Origin: Tetradesmus obliquus
Lineage: Eukaryota > Chlorophyta > Chlorophyceae > Sphaeropleales > Scenedesmaceae
DNA: 64,000 nucleotides
Direction: 5' to 3'
NCBI GenBank assembly: GCA_030272155.1
Contig: CP126199.1
Span: forward strand, 2,418,001 to 2,482,000
The notes under the pieces are model-generated. The model saw only the letters and a list, made by a program, of their open reading frames with translations. It was not told where the DNA came from and made no database searches. Made by a program: the position numbers and the translations under genes. Position 1 is the first letter of the stretch. The number at the start of each line of letters is the position of its first letter. This document shows positions 37,645-48,660 of this stretch, one piece after another.

Positions 37645-39083
37645 AGTCAATGGAGCTGGTGGGGAAAGCAGCCAGCAAATCATGGCAGCAGTGAAAGCAT
37701 CAGAGATTTCACCGGCAACGACAGCGGCATGGGCAGCGGTGGTGTTGCAGTATCATTTAGCAGTAGCAGCGAGAGCATACCAGTGCTAGGAACAAGCAGC
37801 AGCAGCAGCAGCAGTAGTAGCAGCACTAGCAGCAGCACTAGCGGCAGCAGCAGTAGCAGTGACCGCATCAGTGGCTTTGTAGGGAATGTTGTGCAGCAGT
37901 TAGCGACTGGCCTGGGCTTGCAGCAGCAGCAGCAGCAGCAGACGCGCGTGGTTCAGCAGCTGGTGGGAGTGGCTGAAGTGAGCTTCAGCGAATCCACTCG
38001 TTCAGCATACCTCACACTGAACCCTCCCAGGGTGAGTTTGGAAAAGACAATGTAGTGCACCAGCAGCGGTGTGCGTGTAACAGTCCAACAGCAAGCCTCT
38101 CGGATTGTGGAGCACACTGCGCCATCAGGAGGGCAGCGTCTCACCTGCCTGCAGCTGCTTGCCCTGCATGCTTCTTGTCTCAACAGCTGGGTCAAGCGCA
38201 GTCCTTGCCTGCACACGCGCGTGGTGTCGAGTGAAGCCAAGTGCATCACGCAGCTACTTAGTCCACATCTGAGTCAGGGACGCTGTTATTGTGCTTGACA
38301 TTCTGCTGCTGCTGCTGCTGCTGCCGCGTGCAGAAGTGTGCGTACCTGTGCAACATGGCTGTGTCCAACGAGTGCAGGCGCAAGGGAGTGGCCAGCCACC
38401 TCATAGCAGCCATAGAAGACATGTGCAACCTGGCAGGTGGGACGGCAGCTGCTGGACGCAGTGGTTCAGCGCTTTGATTTGCCTGCGAATGCTGTTATCA
38501 GCTGTTGGTTGTCTGTCCTTAGCATGCTCAACCGCTTCTTTGCAACTATATTCAGCGTGCACTACTGTGCATGCCCAGCACATTTGATGGATCCCGCTTC
38601 ATAGCAGCCTTATGATTATGCACTGACCTGGTCAAATAAAGCACCCCTCAACTTGATCCATGCATCCCTGTGCAGGCGAGCGCGACGTGTACCTGCACGT
38701 GAACATGTTGAGCAACCACCACAGAGCTCGCTCCCATCCCATGCCACGATGTTGCGCTGACCCTTTTTCACTGCATCTGTTTCCCTGCAGGCGAGCGCGA
38801 CGTGTACCTGCACCTGCGCATCAAGGACGAGGCCACAGCAGGCCTGCTGTACACCAAGGTGGGCTTCAGGCCCTACAAGAAGGACTGGCCGCTGCTGCTG
38901 CTGCTGGGCCAGGAGCCGCGCTTCCTGATGCGCAAGCAGCTGCCGGCAGCCAGGCCGCTGCAGGGGCGGGTGGCGCTGCCAGAGCAGCAGCAGCAGCAGC
39001 AAGAGGAGGGTGCGGCGGCTGGCAGCGTTGAGCGGGAGCAGGAAGCTGCAGCTGTGGAAGCAGCAGCATCGTCAGCAGCATGA
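35873..39083 (+). CDS. GNAT family N-acetyltransferase, probably plastid
   Basis: Exons 35873-36055, 36237-36302, 36669-36784, 37347-38031, 38334-38436 and 38791-39083 join in phase to 481 residues. The first 61 residues are Arg/Ser/His-rich and lack acidic clusters, like a plastid transit peptide. A short coiled-coil (EKQKLTAEKQQLLKQML) follows. The GNAT fold begins around RLVIGVMREGQLPRCADLL. The acetyl-CoA site is in exon 5: YLCNMAVSNECRRKGVASHL, with the RxxGxA loop, then YLHLRIKDEATAGLLYTKVGF. A Ser-rich insert of about 170 residues (exon 4, many AGC) splits the domain. The tail is Gln/Glu/Ala-rich. Related plastid GNATs acetylate protein N-termini and lysines; the substrate is not shown. 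Confidence 0.8.
36860..36935 (+). repeat. Echo of GNAT exon 3 3' end
   Basis: About 75 bases after exon 3 its end recurs: GACCTGCTGGCTGACAC through AGGCCTACAG and the GTGGGG donor. It copies CADLLADTFV of the exon with small changes. Confidence 0.8.
38668..38706 (+). repeat. Echo of GNAT exon 6 5' end
   Basis: TGCAGGCGAGCGCGACGTGT and following bases repeat the acceptor and first 24 bases of exon 6 (start 38791), about 118 bases upstream. Confidence 0.85.
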
Positions 39084-39112
39084 CAGCGGGCGGCGGCCAC
39101 CTTCAAGAAGGA

Positions 39113-39326
39113 CTAATCGCCGCTGCCGCTGCTGCTGCTGCTGGGCAAGGCGCACCGCTTTTTTGATGCGCAAGCAGCTGCCAGCAGCCAGGCCGCTGCA
39201 GGGGCGGGTGGCGCTGCCGCAGCAGCAGCAGCAAGGAGAGCCGGAGGAGGGTGCGGCGGCTGGCAGCGTTGAGCGGGTGCAGGAAGCGGCGGCTGTGGAA
39301 GCAGCTGCGTCATCGGCAGCATGACA
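39113..39326 (+). repeat. Duplicate of the GNAT last-exon tail after the stop
   Basis: About 210 bases after the stop at 39083 repeat the tail of exon 6, from CCGCTGCTGCTGCTGCTGGG to a second GCAGCATGA. One indel shifts the frame near its start. It lies in the 3' UTR. Confidence 0.85.
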
Positions 39327-39365
39327 CGGGGCGGCGGCCGTTTGTTTAGATGAGAGCAGCTGGCT

Positions 39366-39370
39366 TGTAA
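39366..39370 (+). promoter_or_regulatory. Candidate poly(A) signal TGTAA of the GNAT gene
   Basis: TGTAA about 280 bases after the stop, beyond the duplicated tail. Confidence 0.5.
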
Positions 39371-40151
39371 GAGAGAGTATGGCAGTTTTTTTTGCGTGCT
39401 GACATGTTCTGTCTGGGGTTGTGCAAATGCTGAGGCTGTTTTGTTGCGTTGCAGTTTTGTCTGTCAGACAGTGTCAGACAGTGTCAGATGTGCGCTAATT
39501 ATGTTTTGTCGTGTTAGAGCAGTTGGCCTCGGCAGTTGCATGGCTTCAGTAAGGATTAGTGCAGTTAGTGGTATGATGGTGATGTGCGAGATGTCTGAGA
39601 GGTGCACAAACAGAGGGTGCAACCATAAGTTGTCGAGGCTTTGGGCCCGCATGGGTTTTTTGGCGGCTTGCAGTGGCACACGTGGCCTGATCTGTGGGGC
39701 CGATGGCAATGCGTTGAGGCGTGTTTTGGGGATGTACGTTGGCAGCACCAGGCTTCCCTGCTTGACCAGAACGTTCTGCCTAGCTGGGTGCGGCAGAAGG
39801 CCTTGCATCAACCAGCGTATTGGCGTGTTTGCAAACACGCCAGCGCACCAATTGGGTAACGCCAGCGCTGTCACAGACAACATGCTGACGATGCTTGATC
39901 ACCACATATGGCAGCATGTAACTTACACGAAGGCTCTCGCAGGCCCCACGGCAAAACTGCCGGACTGTTGCAGTACCAACCAGCCATGCTCTGCCAGCTA
40001 GCAGCCAGCTGGCTTGCAGCAGCTACCACCAGCATGCACTTGTACACACCAGCATTGCTTGAAGGTGCGCAGCTGTGCATGACCAGCGTCCTTCGGGCTC
40101 CTGCCTTTGTCTAGACTTCGTCATTTTACACCAGCCACAGCCCTGCGCCAG
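39371..40151. other. Convergent intergenic region, no gene seen
   Basis: This lies between the GNAT and MATE 3' ends. A 201-codon plus-strand frame covers most of it, but it has an unlikely composition, no family pattern and an equally open frame on the other strand. TGTAA on minus at 39923-39927 may end the MATE transcript; another is at 40126-40130. Confidence 0.45.
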
Positions 40152-42757
40152 CTAGTGCCCAAAGCTGGGCGCCACTTTGCCCGAGGCTGCAGCCTGCCGC
40201 AGCAGCCCCTGCACGCGCTCCACCTCGCGCTGCCAGTCCCAGCGCAGCAGCAGCGCCAGCAGCACCACGGCCTGCGGCACATGCAACACAAGTGCAGCGG
40301 TTGAATCATTGCAATTGGTCTGGCTGCGGGCTGTAGAAAAAACGTATTTGCTTGATGGAGGTGACGGCGGGGAGTGCACAGGGCAGCTTTGTTGCAGGCA
40401 TGTTGCATCACAAAGCCATGCTCAGACCACACAGCAGACACAGCCCATCGTCTCTTGCACTAGCTGCCAGCCCCCGCACACCTGCACCGCCGCCCCTGCA
40501 GCCACGCCCCACCAGAAGCCATGGATGCCCATGCCGCCCCTGAAGGCCAGCATGCACTGCAATGAGCTGCTCTGATCCCAGGCATGTGGACAACCACCAG
40601 GCAACTCCCAAGTCATCAGACACAACCCCCTATATCTGTCAGCCACTGCTCTGTCGCTCTGTGCCTCTCTTTCCCTCTCAATCCCTTCACAAAACACTTG
40701 ATTTGCCACTAAAACGCACCTGCACTGCCGCCCCCGCAGCCACGCCCCACCAGAAGCCATGGATGCCCATGCCGCCCCTGAAGGCCAGCCACGCAGCCAG
40801 CGGCACACCCACCACCCAGTACCTGCGGCAACAACATTACTCTGTTAGTATTTTATAATCTGATCAAATAAAGCAAAAGCAGCTAGGCATTCAGCGGCAT
40901 GCCAACCAACGGGGACCTGCGGCAGCACAGCAGTACTTTAGTTTGCTATGTATGTGCATTGGACTCTGTATAACACACACATTGGGCACGTCGACCACCC
41001 AGTACCTTGGGCAGCAACACAGAAGATGTGTTCAGCATGGGGTTTCTACTACCCACTCTTTGAACCACACATAGCAGGGCTCACAACATATCAACATGCT
41101 CACCCTATGAAGTTGATGGCCGCGCCCAGCATCTGCCGCCCAGCCCCTCTCAGGCAGCCTCCCACCACAGCATTCACACCATCAAAGAACACCAGGCCCG
41201 CCAGCAGCGGCAGCACGCTGCAGCAGCTGGCAATGACCGCAGGGTCATTCGTAAACAGAGCCACCAGGTGCCTGCCCCACAGGCTGATGCTCAGGCTGAG
41301 GGCGGCTTGCAGGAAAGCGCCTGAGGCAATGCCACCTAGGAAAGCTCGCTTGGCGGTGGCAGCGTGGCCTGTGGTAAAACATGGTCAAACACAGCAAGAG
41401 GCGGGAACAGCAGACCGTCAGCTGTAGTGTGATGGTCAAGCTGAGTGCTGCTTGCAGGAAGGCGCCTGAGGCAATGCCTCCTAGAAAAGGTCGCTTGGCA
41501 GTCGCAGCGTGGCCTGCAGTCAAACATGGTCAACGCAGCAAGAGACGGGAACAGCAGACCGTCAGCTGTAGTGCGATGCTCAGGCTGAGGGCGGCTGCAG
41601 GAAAGCGCCTGAGGCAATGCCTCCTAGAAAAGGCCGCTTGGCGGTGGCAGCGTTGGCCTGAACAGACAGCGGCGGGACACAGCAGGCAGTCAGCAATGTT
41701 GTGAAGCTCCAGCTGAGTGCTGCTTGCAGGAAAGCGCCTGAGGCGATGCCTCGTAATAAAGCCCGCTTGGCGGTGGCAGCGTGGCCTGTGGTCAAACATG
41801 GTCAGAGCAACAAGAGGCGGGAACAGCAGATAGTCAGCTGTTGTGTGCCACCTAAGAAAGTTTGCTTGGCGGTGGCAGCATGGCCTGTGGTCAAACATGG
41901 TCAAAGCAGCAAGATTAGCCGGCAAAAGCCGGACGTACTACTCAATAAGCTCAGGTGTGCCAATGAGAAGCAGCAGGAGTTGTTGCATGCCTGTGCAGCC
42001 AGCACAGGCAAACATACAGGCTCTTCTCGGCATGCTCACAGCACAGCGCAGCAGATCCAATGTTGAAAGTGGAGCTGCAAATGCCCAGGCTGCGACTATG
42101 TGTGTTTCAAACTGATGACATTCAGCAGGCTGCGCAATATTGCTGGACTGGCCTCACCTGCCCCCATTGCGTTGCCTATGCTGGTGTTGACAGCGGCACC
42201 CAAGCCCAGCGGCAGCATATACCTGCACAAGGGCAGCAGCAGCAGCAGCCAGCAGCAGTGAGCAAACACAGTTGGGCCCTTAGGTTGGACTATTCCTGTG
42301 AACAGGGCTGTGAAGCTGCTCAGGCAAGGACGTCCAAGTGCTGCTATAGAGGGTCGCTGCGTTGCTGCATGTGTAAGGTCAGACAATGCAGCTCAGGGAA
42401 ACAGGAGACTGCTGCTGCGCTGTGCTGTGCTGCGCTGTGTCGCGCTGTGCTGTTGCATGTGCCGTGCTGTGCTGTGTAATCAGCTCACATCCAGGCGTTG
42501 ATGTTGAGGGTCTGTGACGCTGCCTGGGCATGCATTAGCGATTGGGGGTTGCTGCGCAGCTGCAGATGTGAGGTCAGACGATGCAGCTCAAGGAAACAGG
42601 AGACTGCTGCTGCGCTGTGCTGTGCTGCGCTGTGTCGCGCTGTGCTGTTGAATGTGCCGTGCTGTGCTGTGCTGCGATCGGCTCACATCCATGCGTTGAT
42701 GTTGAGGCACACGCCCATGGTGGACAGTGCCACCTCAGCATTGGGCAGCAGGCCTGG

Positions 42758-42790
<33 letters not shown>

Positions 42791-44296
42791 CGAGGTTTGA
42801 GGAGCAGCAGACGGCAACAGCAGTATAATGTGTTAACAGCAGCAGCAGCAACAGCAGCAGCGCGGTGCAAGGGTACATGTGGGCAGCAGTAGCTGCAACT
42901 GGGCTGCTGAGCATGCCAGCATTAAGCATGGTTAGTTTTTCAAGCAGCCACGTTCTGAACAGCCAAACAGGTGAGCACTATTCTATGCTTGGTGATCGGG
43001 TGCAGTCACAATCCAGCGTGACTACCATAGCCGAGTAGACCATCACATAGTGGTTTTTGGATTGTTGACGTCCTGGCTCACTGCAGCTTACTCTCCGCAG
43101 TGACTGAACATACCTGCCAGGATGAGGATGGTCCACAGCACCAGCCCACAGCATTAGTTAAATATAATAATCGAATTTCATGGTACCTGTAGTGATTGTA
43201 CAGCAGCGCACCTGCCAGGATGAGGATGACCTCATACGCCCACCACTCCAGTGAAATCATGGCGGCTGCCGGCAACCCATACCTGGCAGCAGCAGCAGCA
43301 GCAGCAGCGATTGAGGTACAGAGGCGCATGTGCGTGTATCATTGATGCCCTCGTGCGCCGCACCATGCCGCACAGCATGCACCTGCTGATTGATCTGCTT
43401 GTACGGCACAGACCCGTTGCAAAGCAGAGCGCTCAACGAGGCCACATCCATAAGCCAGCACAACCAATCCCCTGCATACACCACCCTACGCCTTCAAACT
43501 CTCTACTAGACACGCACACTGTTGATCGCTGTGCAAACCAAACTACTGCCTCACTTCATGTACTCGGGCCAGTCTGCAAAAGCCTCCTTTGACCAGCCGC
43601 CCCACGTCTGCTCACGCCTGCCCTCCATGCGCAGTGCACACTGCTGACAAGACTCATGTACGCAGCCCGTCAGCGCACACCTTCCCACCCTATTTCAGGT
43701 TCACACGCTTCACGAACGCCACCTAACAAGCCAATGCCAGCTGTATTGTTTTCACATTCTCGCTATTCAGAAACCTCTCAACCAGCTCACTTGATGTACT
43801 CTGGCCAGTCCGCATAAGCCTCCTTGGACCAGCCGCCCACGTCTGCTCACGCTTCCCTTCCATGCGCACCATTTTGCTGCACAACACGACCATGCCGCCT
43901 CTGCACAGACATCTCCGCTGCAAGGCAGATGGCCCGACTGCACCACCCACAAAATGCAGCTCACCAAATCCCTACATTACCCTAGCCCTGCAAAAAAAAC
44001 TCTAATGGACAAGCCACTTGCAGCTGCACGGTTGAATCATGTTGCTCACTTCATGTACTCGGGCCAGTCTGCAAAGGCCTCTTTTGACCATCCGCCCCAC
44101 GTCTGCTCGCGCCTCCCTTCCATGCGCACCGCGCGCCACGCCACACAACTCAACAGCCCCAGCAGTGTCAGCAGCTGGCAGCTGATAAAAGCAAGGGCGG
44201 CGCCATCTAGGCCCAGTTGTGCCTTGACCATGAAGGCCCAGAAGATAAAAGGAGACGCGGCCAGCGTGGCGGCGCCTGCATGATTAATCGAGCAGC

Positions 44297-44331
<35 letters not shown>

Positions 44332-47300
44332 CAACAAGGACAACAGCATACGATGGTCAGCAGCAGCGTCAGCAGCTGGCAGCTGATGGAGGCCAGCGCA
44401 GCACCGTCCAGGCCTAGCTGCGCTTTGACCATGAAGGCCCAGAAGATGAAGGGGGAGGCAGCCAGCGTAGCGGCACCTGCGCAGTTGATCAAGCAGTAAC
44501 AGCAGCAGCAGCAGCAGCAGCAGCAGAGGGTGGTTAGCAGCTGTGGGGTGTGGCAGCTAATGAAGGCCAGGGCAGCATCTCGTCCAGGCCTAGCTGTGCC
44601 TTGACCATGAAGGCCCAGAAGATGAAGGGGGAGGCAGCCAGCGTGGTGGCACCTGAAAGAGTCAGCAGCAGCAGCAGTTGCAAGAGGAGCAGCGGTAGCC
44701 GTCATGTTGCAGCAGTAGGGACATTGTTGGGCAGCGGCAACAAACTGTCAACAGCGGAAGGTGTGGCCTCAGGAGGCTGTCCAGCGCCGGTCCTACTGCT
44801 GCTGTGCGAGCTTCTGCTGCGATGCCCTGCTGAAATGAGCTGGCGACTGTCTGCTGCCCCTTGCGCTTCCCCCTCTTCCCCATGCCATTCAAACCCCACA
44901 GACAGCAGCAGCAGCTAACCCCACTTGCTACACAGCTTATGCACCGGCCCATAAAAGCAGAACACCCTGATGTAAGCAGAGCAGCAGTCGCACCCAGCCT
45001 CACCAACAGCCAAGGTGGGCTTCACCGCGCGCTGCGCCTGCTGCTGCTGCTGCTGCCCCAGTCAAGCCCCCAAGAACCCCAAACAAGCCCCAATTAACCC
45101 CCAAGCAAACTCAGCACTTCAATCAGCCTCGCCTACGGCCATAGTGGGCTTCACTGCGCGCTGCGCCTGCAGGTAGCGCCGTGTGCACTCCATGGCGGTG
45201 GTCAGGAACAGGCACGGCGTGCACAGCACCAGGTAGCGCGACGCAAGCGCAGCAATGTCTGCGCAGCACAAAGCAGCATGCGAAGTGAGAGTTTATCTTA
45301 GTGTCAACGATGTGTATTGTGGTGTTGGGAGTTTATAGCAGGTCTACATACGGTCTCTGCGCCATCACTACATGCAACTGATGCAGCATCATCGCGCTGC
45401 TGCACAGGCCCATCCGAAACTGCAATGTAACAACCCCAGAGCCTACCTGGCTGCTGCCCCAGCTGCAGCAGTAGCGCATGGGAGTTGAGCCACAGCAGTG
45501 CCACTGGGATGCACACCGTCCAGCACACCAGCAGCGCCCGCTGAAAGATGACGCTGAGCCGCGTGTATGCGCCGGCGCCGTAGGCCTGCCCACATAGTGT
45601 CTCCATGCCGGCACTGAGACCCAACGCCAGCGACAGACCTGCAGAGGATGAGCGATGATGCGCATTGTTGTGTGATTTCAACTGTGTTGCGAGCAGTGAT
45701 AGGCAGTCGGTTGACCTCTAAATCTTTGAAAAACGGTTCAGCACACTAGCAGAGTGCGCTAAAAGATGACGCTCAGCCGCGTGTATGCGCCGGCCCCGTA
45801 GGCCTGCCCACACAGTGTCTCCTTGCCGGCACTGAGGCCCAATGCAAGTGACAGGCCTTCGATGGATAGATGACAATGCCCGTGTCATAACAGCAGCGAA
45901 CAACAGCAGCCCTGAGGACAGCAGCAGCAGCAGCTGCAGCAGCATCTCCATGCATGCCGGGGCTGAGGCCCAGCACCGGCGACATACCTGCAATGGACAG
46001 ATGAAAAAAGTGCATGTTATAAAAGCAGCTATGACAGTGTCATAGCAGCACTCGTAAGAACATCAGCAGCTGCAGCAGCGTCTTCGTGACCATTCTCAGG
46101 GCCAACACATGTGCAGTAGTACACGCTGTTGGGGTCCTGGCCAGCACTACAGCTGTGACACCATGAAAAGACAACCCAGAGACATGACACAGCACCCACG
46201 CATTCCATGCTTACACCCTCACCCTTGAAACAAACAGCCTCACCTGTGCAGTTGTACACCCTCACCCTTGAAACAAACAGCCTCACCTGTGCAGTTGTAC
46301 ACCCTCACCCTTGAAACAAACAGCCTCACCTGTGCAGTTGTACACCCTCACCCTTGAAACAAACAGCCTCACCTGTGCAGTTGTACACCCTCACCCTTGA
46401 AACAAACAGCCTCACCTGTGCAGTTGTACACACTCACCCTTGAAACAAACAGCCTCACCTGTGCAGTTGTACACGGAGTTGGCCAGCACTGAGCTGCTCA
46501 GGCTGAGTGCGCCCAGCTGCCCTATGAAGATGGCCCCGATGATGCTCAGCGCGTAGCCAGCCATGTTGTTGGCCATGAGCGGGCCTGCCAGCCGCCACAC
46601 CCTGCGCAGTGCGGACACCAAATTTAGCGTGCTAGCTTGTTGGCCAGCTGCCACATACTGGGCATTACACATTCAGCATGTTGTTGGCCATGAGCGAGCC
46701 AGCCAGCCGCCACACCCTGCGCAGTGCGGACACCAAATTTAGCGTGCTAGCTTGTTGGCCAGCTGCCACATACTGGGCATTACACAGACAGCATGTTGTT
46801 GGCCATGAGCGGGCCAGCCAGCCGCCACACCCTGCGAAGCATGAATAGTATGTGGGGTGTAGGGTTGGAGCCGACAGTATTTTGGGTGTGGCCATGTTGT
46901 TGCTTATCAGCTGCCACATCTCGGGCATTACACGTACAGCATCTGCGCAAGCATTCTTGGCATGTTGTTGTGGGGATGGCTGCGTTGCGCTGACTGCTGG
47001 CAGGCAAGCAGCTGCTGCTATGTTGCTGCCCACAGCAGTGTGGAGCTGTGTCTGCAGCCCTAGGCCGCCACCCCACCTGCTCAAATCTCTTGTGACTAGG
47101 TACTGAGTGACTTTGTGTCTGCTGCGTTGCTGCTTGCTGCTGCTGGGACTGCTGGGATTGCTGCTGCTGTGTTTGCTGCTGTTGCTGTTGCTGCTGCTGC
47201 CGGCTGTGGTTCCATTGCTGGATGCACTGGCAACTTCATGCACAGTAGAACCTGCAGCAACCTGGGCGGCGGGGTCCAAAGCTTGCACTGGCAAAGGCAC

Positions 47301-47597
47301 AGGTTCAGCTTGCACTGGCTTTGGCCCTGCTGCTGCTGCTGCTGCAGCAGCAGCATCCGCTGCTACTCCTTGTGCATCGCTCGGAGAGCTGCGCAAAGGT
47401 ATGAGGCTGCGCCTGGCTGTGGTCCACCCTGCATACAACACAGTGCAATTCAAAACAGCAGAATTACGTTGATGCTGCACTATGCTGCTGTTAAAAAGCA
47501 GGTGCTGGCAGGTGAATCCATGCAGTGGCAGCAGCAAGTCAAGGTGCCACTGCTGCCATTGCCTGCACCAAAAGCATGGGCCAAACGCGGTCTGCAT
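40152..47597 (-). CDS. MATE family multidrug/toxin efflux transporter
   Basis: Exons 47597-47077, 46601-46459, 45638-45447, 45258-45133, 44275-44050, 43282-43212, 42753-42687, 42222-42158, 41368-41104, 40822-40720 and 40271-40152 join in phase to 632 residues. Family marks: PLMANNMAGYALSIIGAIFI (helix 1), ALGLSAGMETLCGQAYGAG (the classic MATE block), ASPFIFWAFMVKAQLGLDGA, MISLEWWAYEVILILAG, MLPLGLGAAVNTSIGNAMGAG minus its ends, and GGCLRGAGRQMLGAA. MATEs export organic cations or metabolites, using H+ or Na+. The first about 170 residues are Ser/Ala/Asn-rich and cytosolic-looking. The ATG at 47597 is provisional, since the start of exon 1 also has an acceptor-like site at 47429. The intron after 45133 has a GC donor. 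Confidence 0.88.
40460..40570 (-). repeat. Echo of MATE penultimate exon
   Basis: About 85 bases copy LAFRGGMGIHGFWWGVAAGA and its donor side, about 240 bases into the intron after the real exon (40822-40720). Confidence 0.85.
41369..41905 (-). repeat. Four echoes of the 5' end of MATE exon 9
   Basis: The start of the exon at 41368 (HAATAKRAFLGGIASGAFLQ) recurs upstream near 41510, 41655, 41785 and 41880, spaced about 144, 143, 130 and 97 bases. Copies include the acceptor and some upstream intron (CAACAAGAGGCGGGAACAGC). They decay with distance; the farthest is reduced to the first 12 codons. Confidence 0.9.
42375..42705 (-). repeat. About 195-bp direct repeat over MATE exon 7 3' end
   Basis: Bases about 42380-42505 and 42574-42705 match closely over some 125 bases, including a GCTGTGCTGTGCTGCGCTGT low-complexity block and the exon end encoding LNINAWM with its donor. 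The copy at 42753-42687 is the coding one. Confidence 0.85.
43545..44130 (-). repeat. Three copies of MATE exon 5 3' end
   Basis: The exon end (REQTWGGWSKEAFADWPEYM and donor, 44113-44050) recurs at about 43790-43865 and 43555-43630. The copies have one or more small indels. Confidence 0.88.
44205..44660 (-). repeat. Three copies of MATE exon 5 5' part
   Basis: The block encoding AATLAASPFIFWAFMVKAQ recurs with its acceptor at about 44280, 44480 and 44655, spaced by about 200 and 175 bases. The copies are separated by CAG/CTG-rich stretches. The lowest-coordinate copy continues into the rest of exon 5. Confidence 0.88.
45000..45050 (-). repeat. Echo of MATE exon 4 3' end with a GT donor
   Basis: The frame copies AQRAVKPTLAVG of exon 4 and is followed by GTGAGG, whereas the real exon end at 45133 is followed by GCGAGG. 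Confidence 0.75.
45760..45990 (-). repeat. Echoes of MATE exon 3 5' part
   Basis: About 100 bases at 45765-45862 copy LALGLSAGKETLCGQAYGAG and TRLSVIF of exon 3 (start 45638). A worn copy of the start (VLGLSPGM) is near 45945-45985. Confidence 0.85.
46210..46475 (-). repeat. 43-bp tandem array over the MATE exon 2 donor
   Basis: Six units start at 46245, 46288, 46331, 46374, 46417 and 46460, nearly identical. Each holds the last 16 bases of exon 2 (ending TGCACAG) and 27 bases of intron with GTGAGG. The unit at 46460 is attached to the real exon. A 43-base step changes the reading frame. Confidence 0.92.
46560..46845 (-). repeat. 115-bp tandem repeat over the MATE exon 2 acceptor
   Basis: Two full units (about 46562-46676 and 46677-46791) and a partial third from 46792 repeat the acceptor and the start RVWRLAGPLMANNM, along with upstream intron. 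The copy nearest the rest of exon 2 is the coding one. Confidence 0.9.
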
Positions 47598-48660
47598 TAG
47601 TATGGAAGTAATTGATTGATGTCAGGAATAACTATGGCAGCCCCATAAGCACGGTAGAGGGTATTCCACGCGCAACTGGACAGCGCAGCAGCAGATACCT
47701 GAAGGACAAGGGCATGTCCTGCGCACGCATTTCACTCCTACAGCCTGCCATCTGCCCCTGTGTAAGGTATCATGCAATGCCTTCATCCGTTTGATGGTTT
47801 ATTGTCGCAATGGGCGGCCTCAGAAGCCACGGGCGAGCAGAAGTGTAGCTGCGACACAGCTGTCGGGGCTTTCTCTGGTGCAACCACAGGCTTCAATAAT
47901 GTCAGCAGATCGTCAACGTTTTGGCATCATCGCGATGCGGAGCGGCAGCAAAGCAAAACAAGGGTTGTTTGAATTCAGGAAAGTATCTAGCTGTTCCTGT
48001 CGGGTACAATCACAGCACGTTGTGTTGTGCCTTTAGCTGCCCAGCTGCTTGACCAAGTCAACTCTCGTGTCAAAATATGTTCAGCAGTGGCGTACGTGGC
48101 TGAAATGACATGCTGACGGTACTGCCAACATGCATGTGACACCAGGTCCACAGAACAGCCTGCAGCGCCAACCGGCGCTTCTGAGGCCCTGACGTAAATG
48201 CCTGCTGCGACAACAATGCCCTGCCCTCCCCATGCAAGCAGGCCGCTGCAGCAACCAACCAGAGGTAGGGCCCTCAGGGCCTTGCAGGGCCTGCAAGCCT
48301 TGCAGGAAAGTCACGGCGTAGTGCCGGAGAAGAAGTTGCATCACAGTTGCCACGCACAGCTGCAGGTGTTTCTGCTGCGGCCGCGCAAGTTTCATTCAAA
48401 ACGTGGTCAATCTCACGAGGATGCCACATCTTCTATCAAGATGGAGTGACCTTTCAAAGGTCGTTGATGGCGACTGGCCATATGATATGCCAAGGCTTCC
48501 TCCAAAGCAAACTTCCCCGCTGGCAGTACTCAGCGCTGGTGGGATGCGCTGCCAAAGGCGCAGCTAAGCCTAGCCTGCTGTCAGCTATTAGTAACATGCG
48601 GCTACAACAGGACTCATGTTACATGAGCCTCAACCAGGTGGCATTGGAAGGGGCTGCTGC
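47598..48660. other. Intergenic region between MATE and hydrolase genes
   Basis: This holds the MATE upstream region and the hydrolase 3' UTR, with a minus-strand TGTAA at 48619-48623, about 40 bases after the hydrolase stop. No further gene is supported. Confidence 0.4.

Noticed and set aside
39396-40001. 201-codon plus-strand open frame
   Set aside because: Composition is odd, no family pattern is seen, the opposite strand is open too, and it sits in the convergent 3' flanks of two genes.
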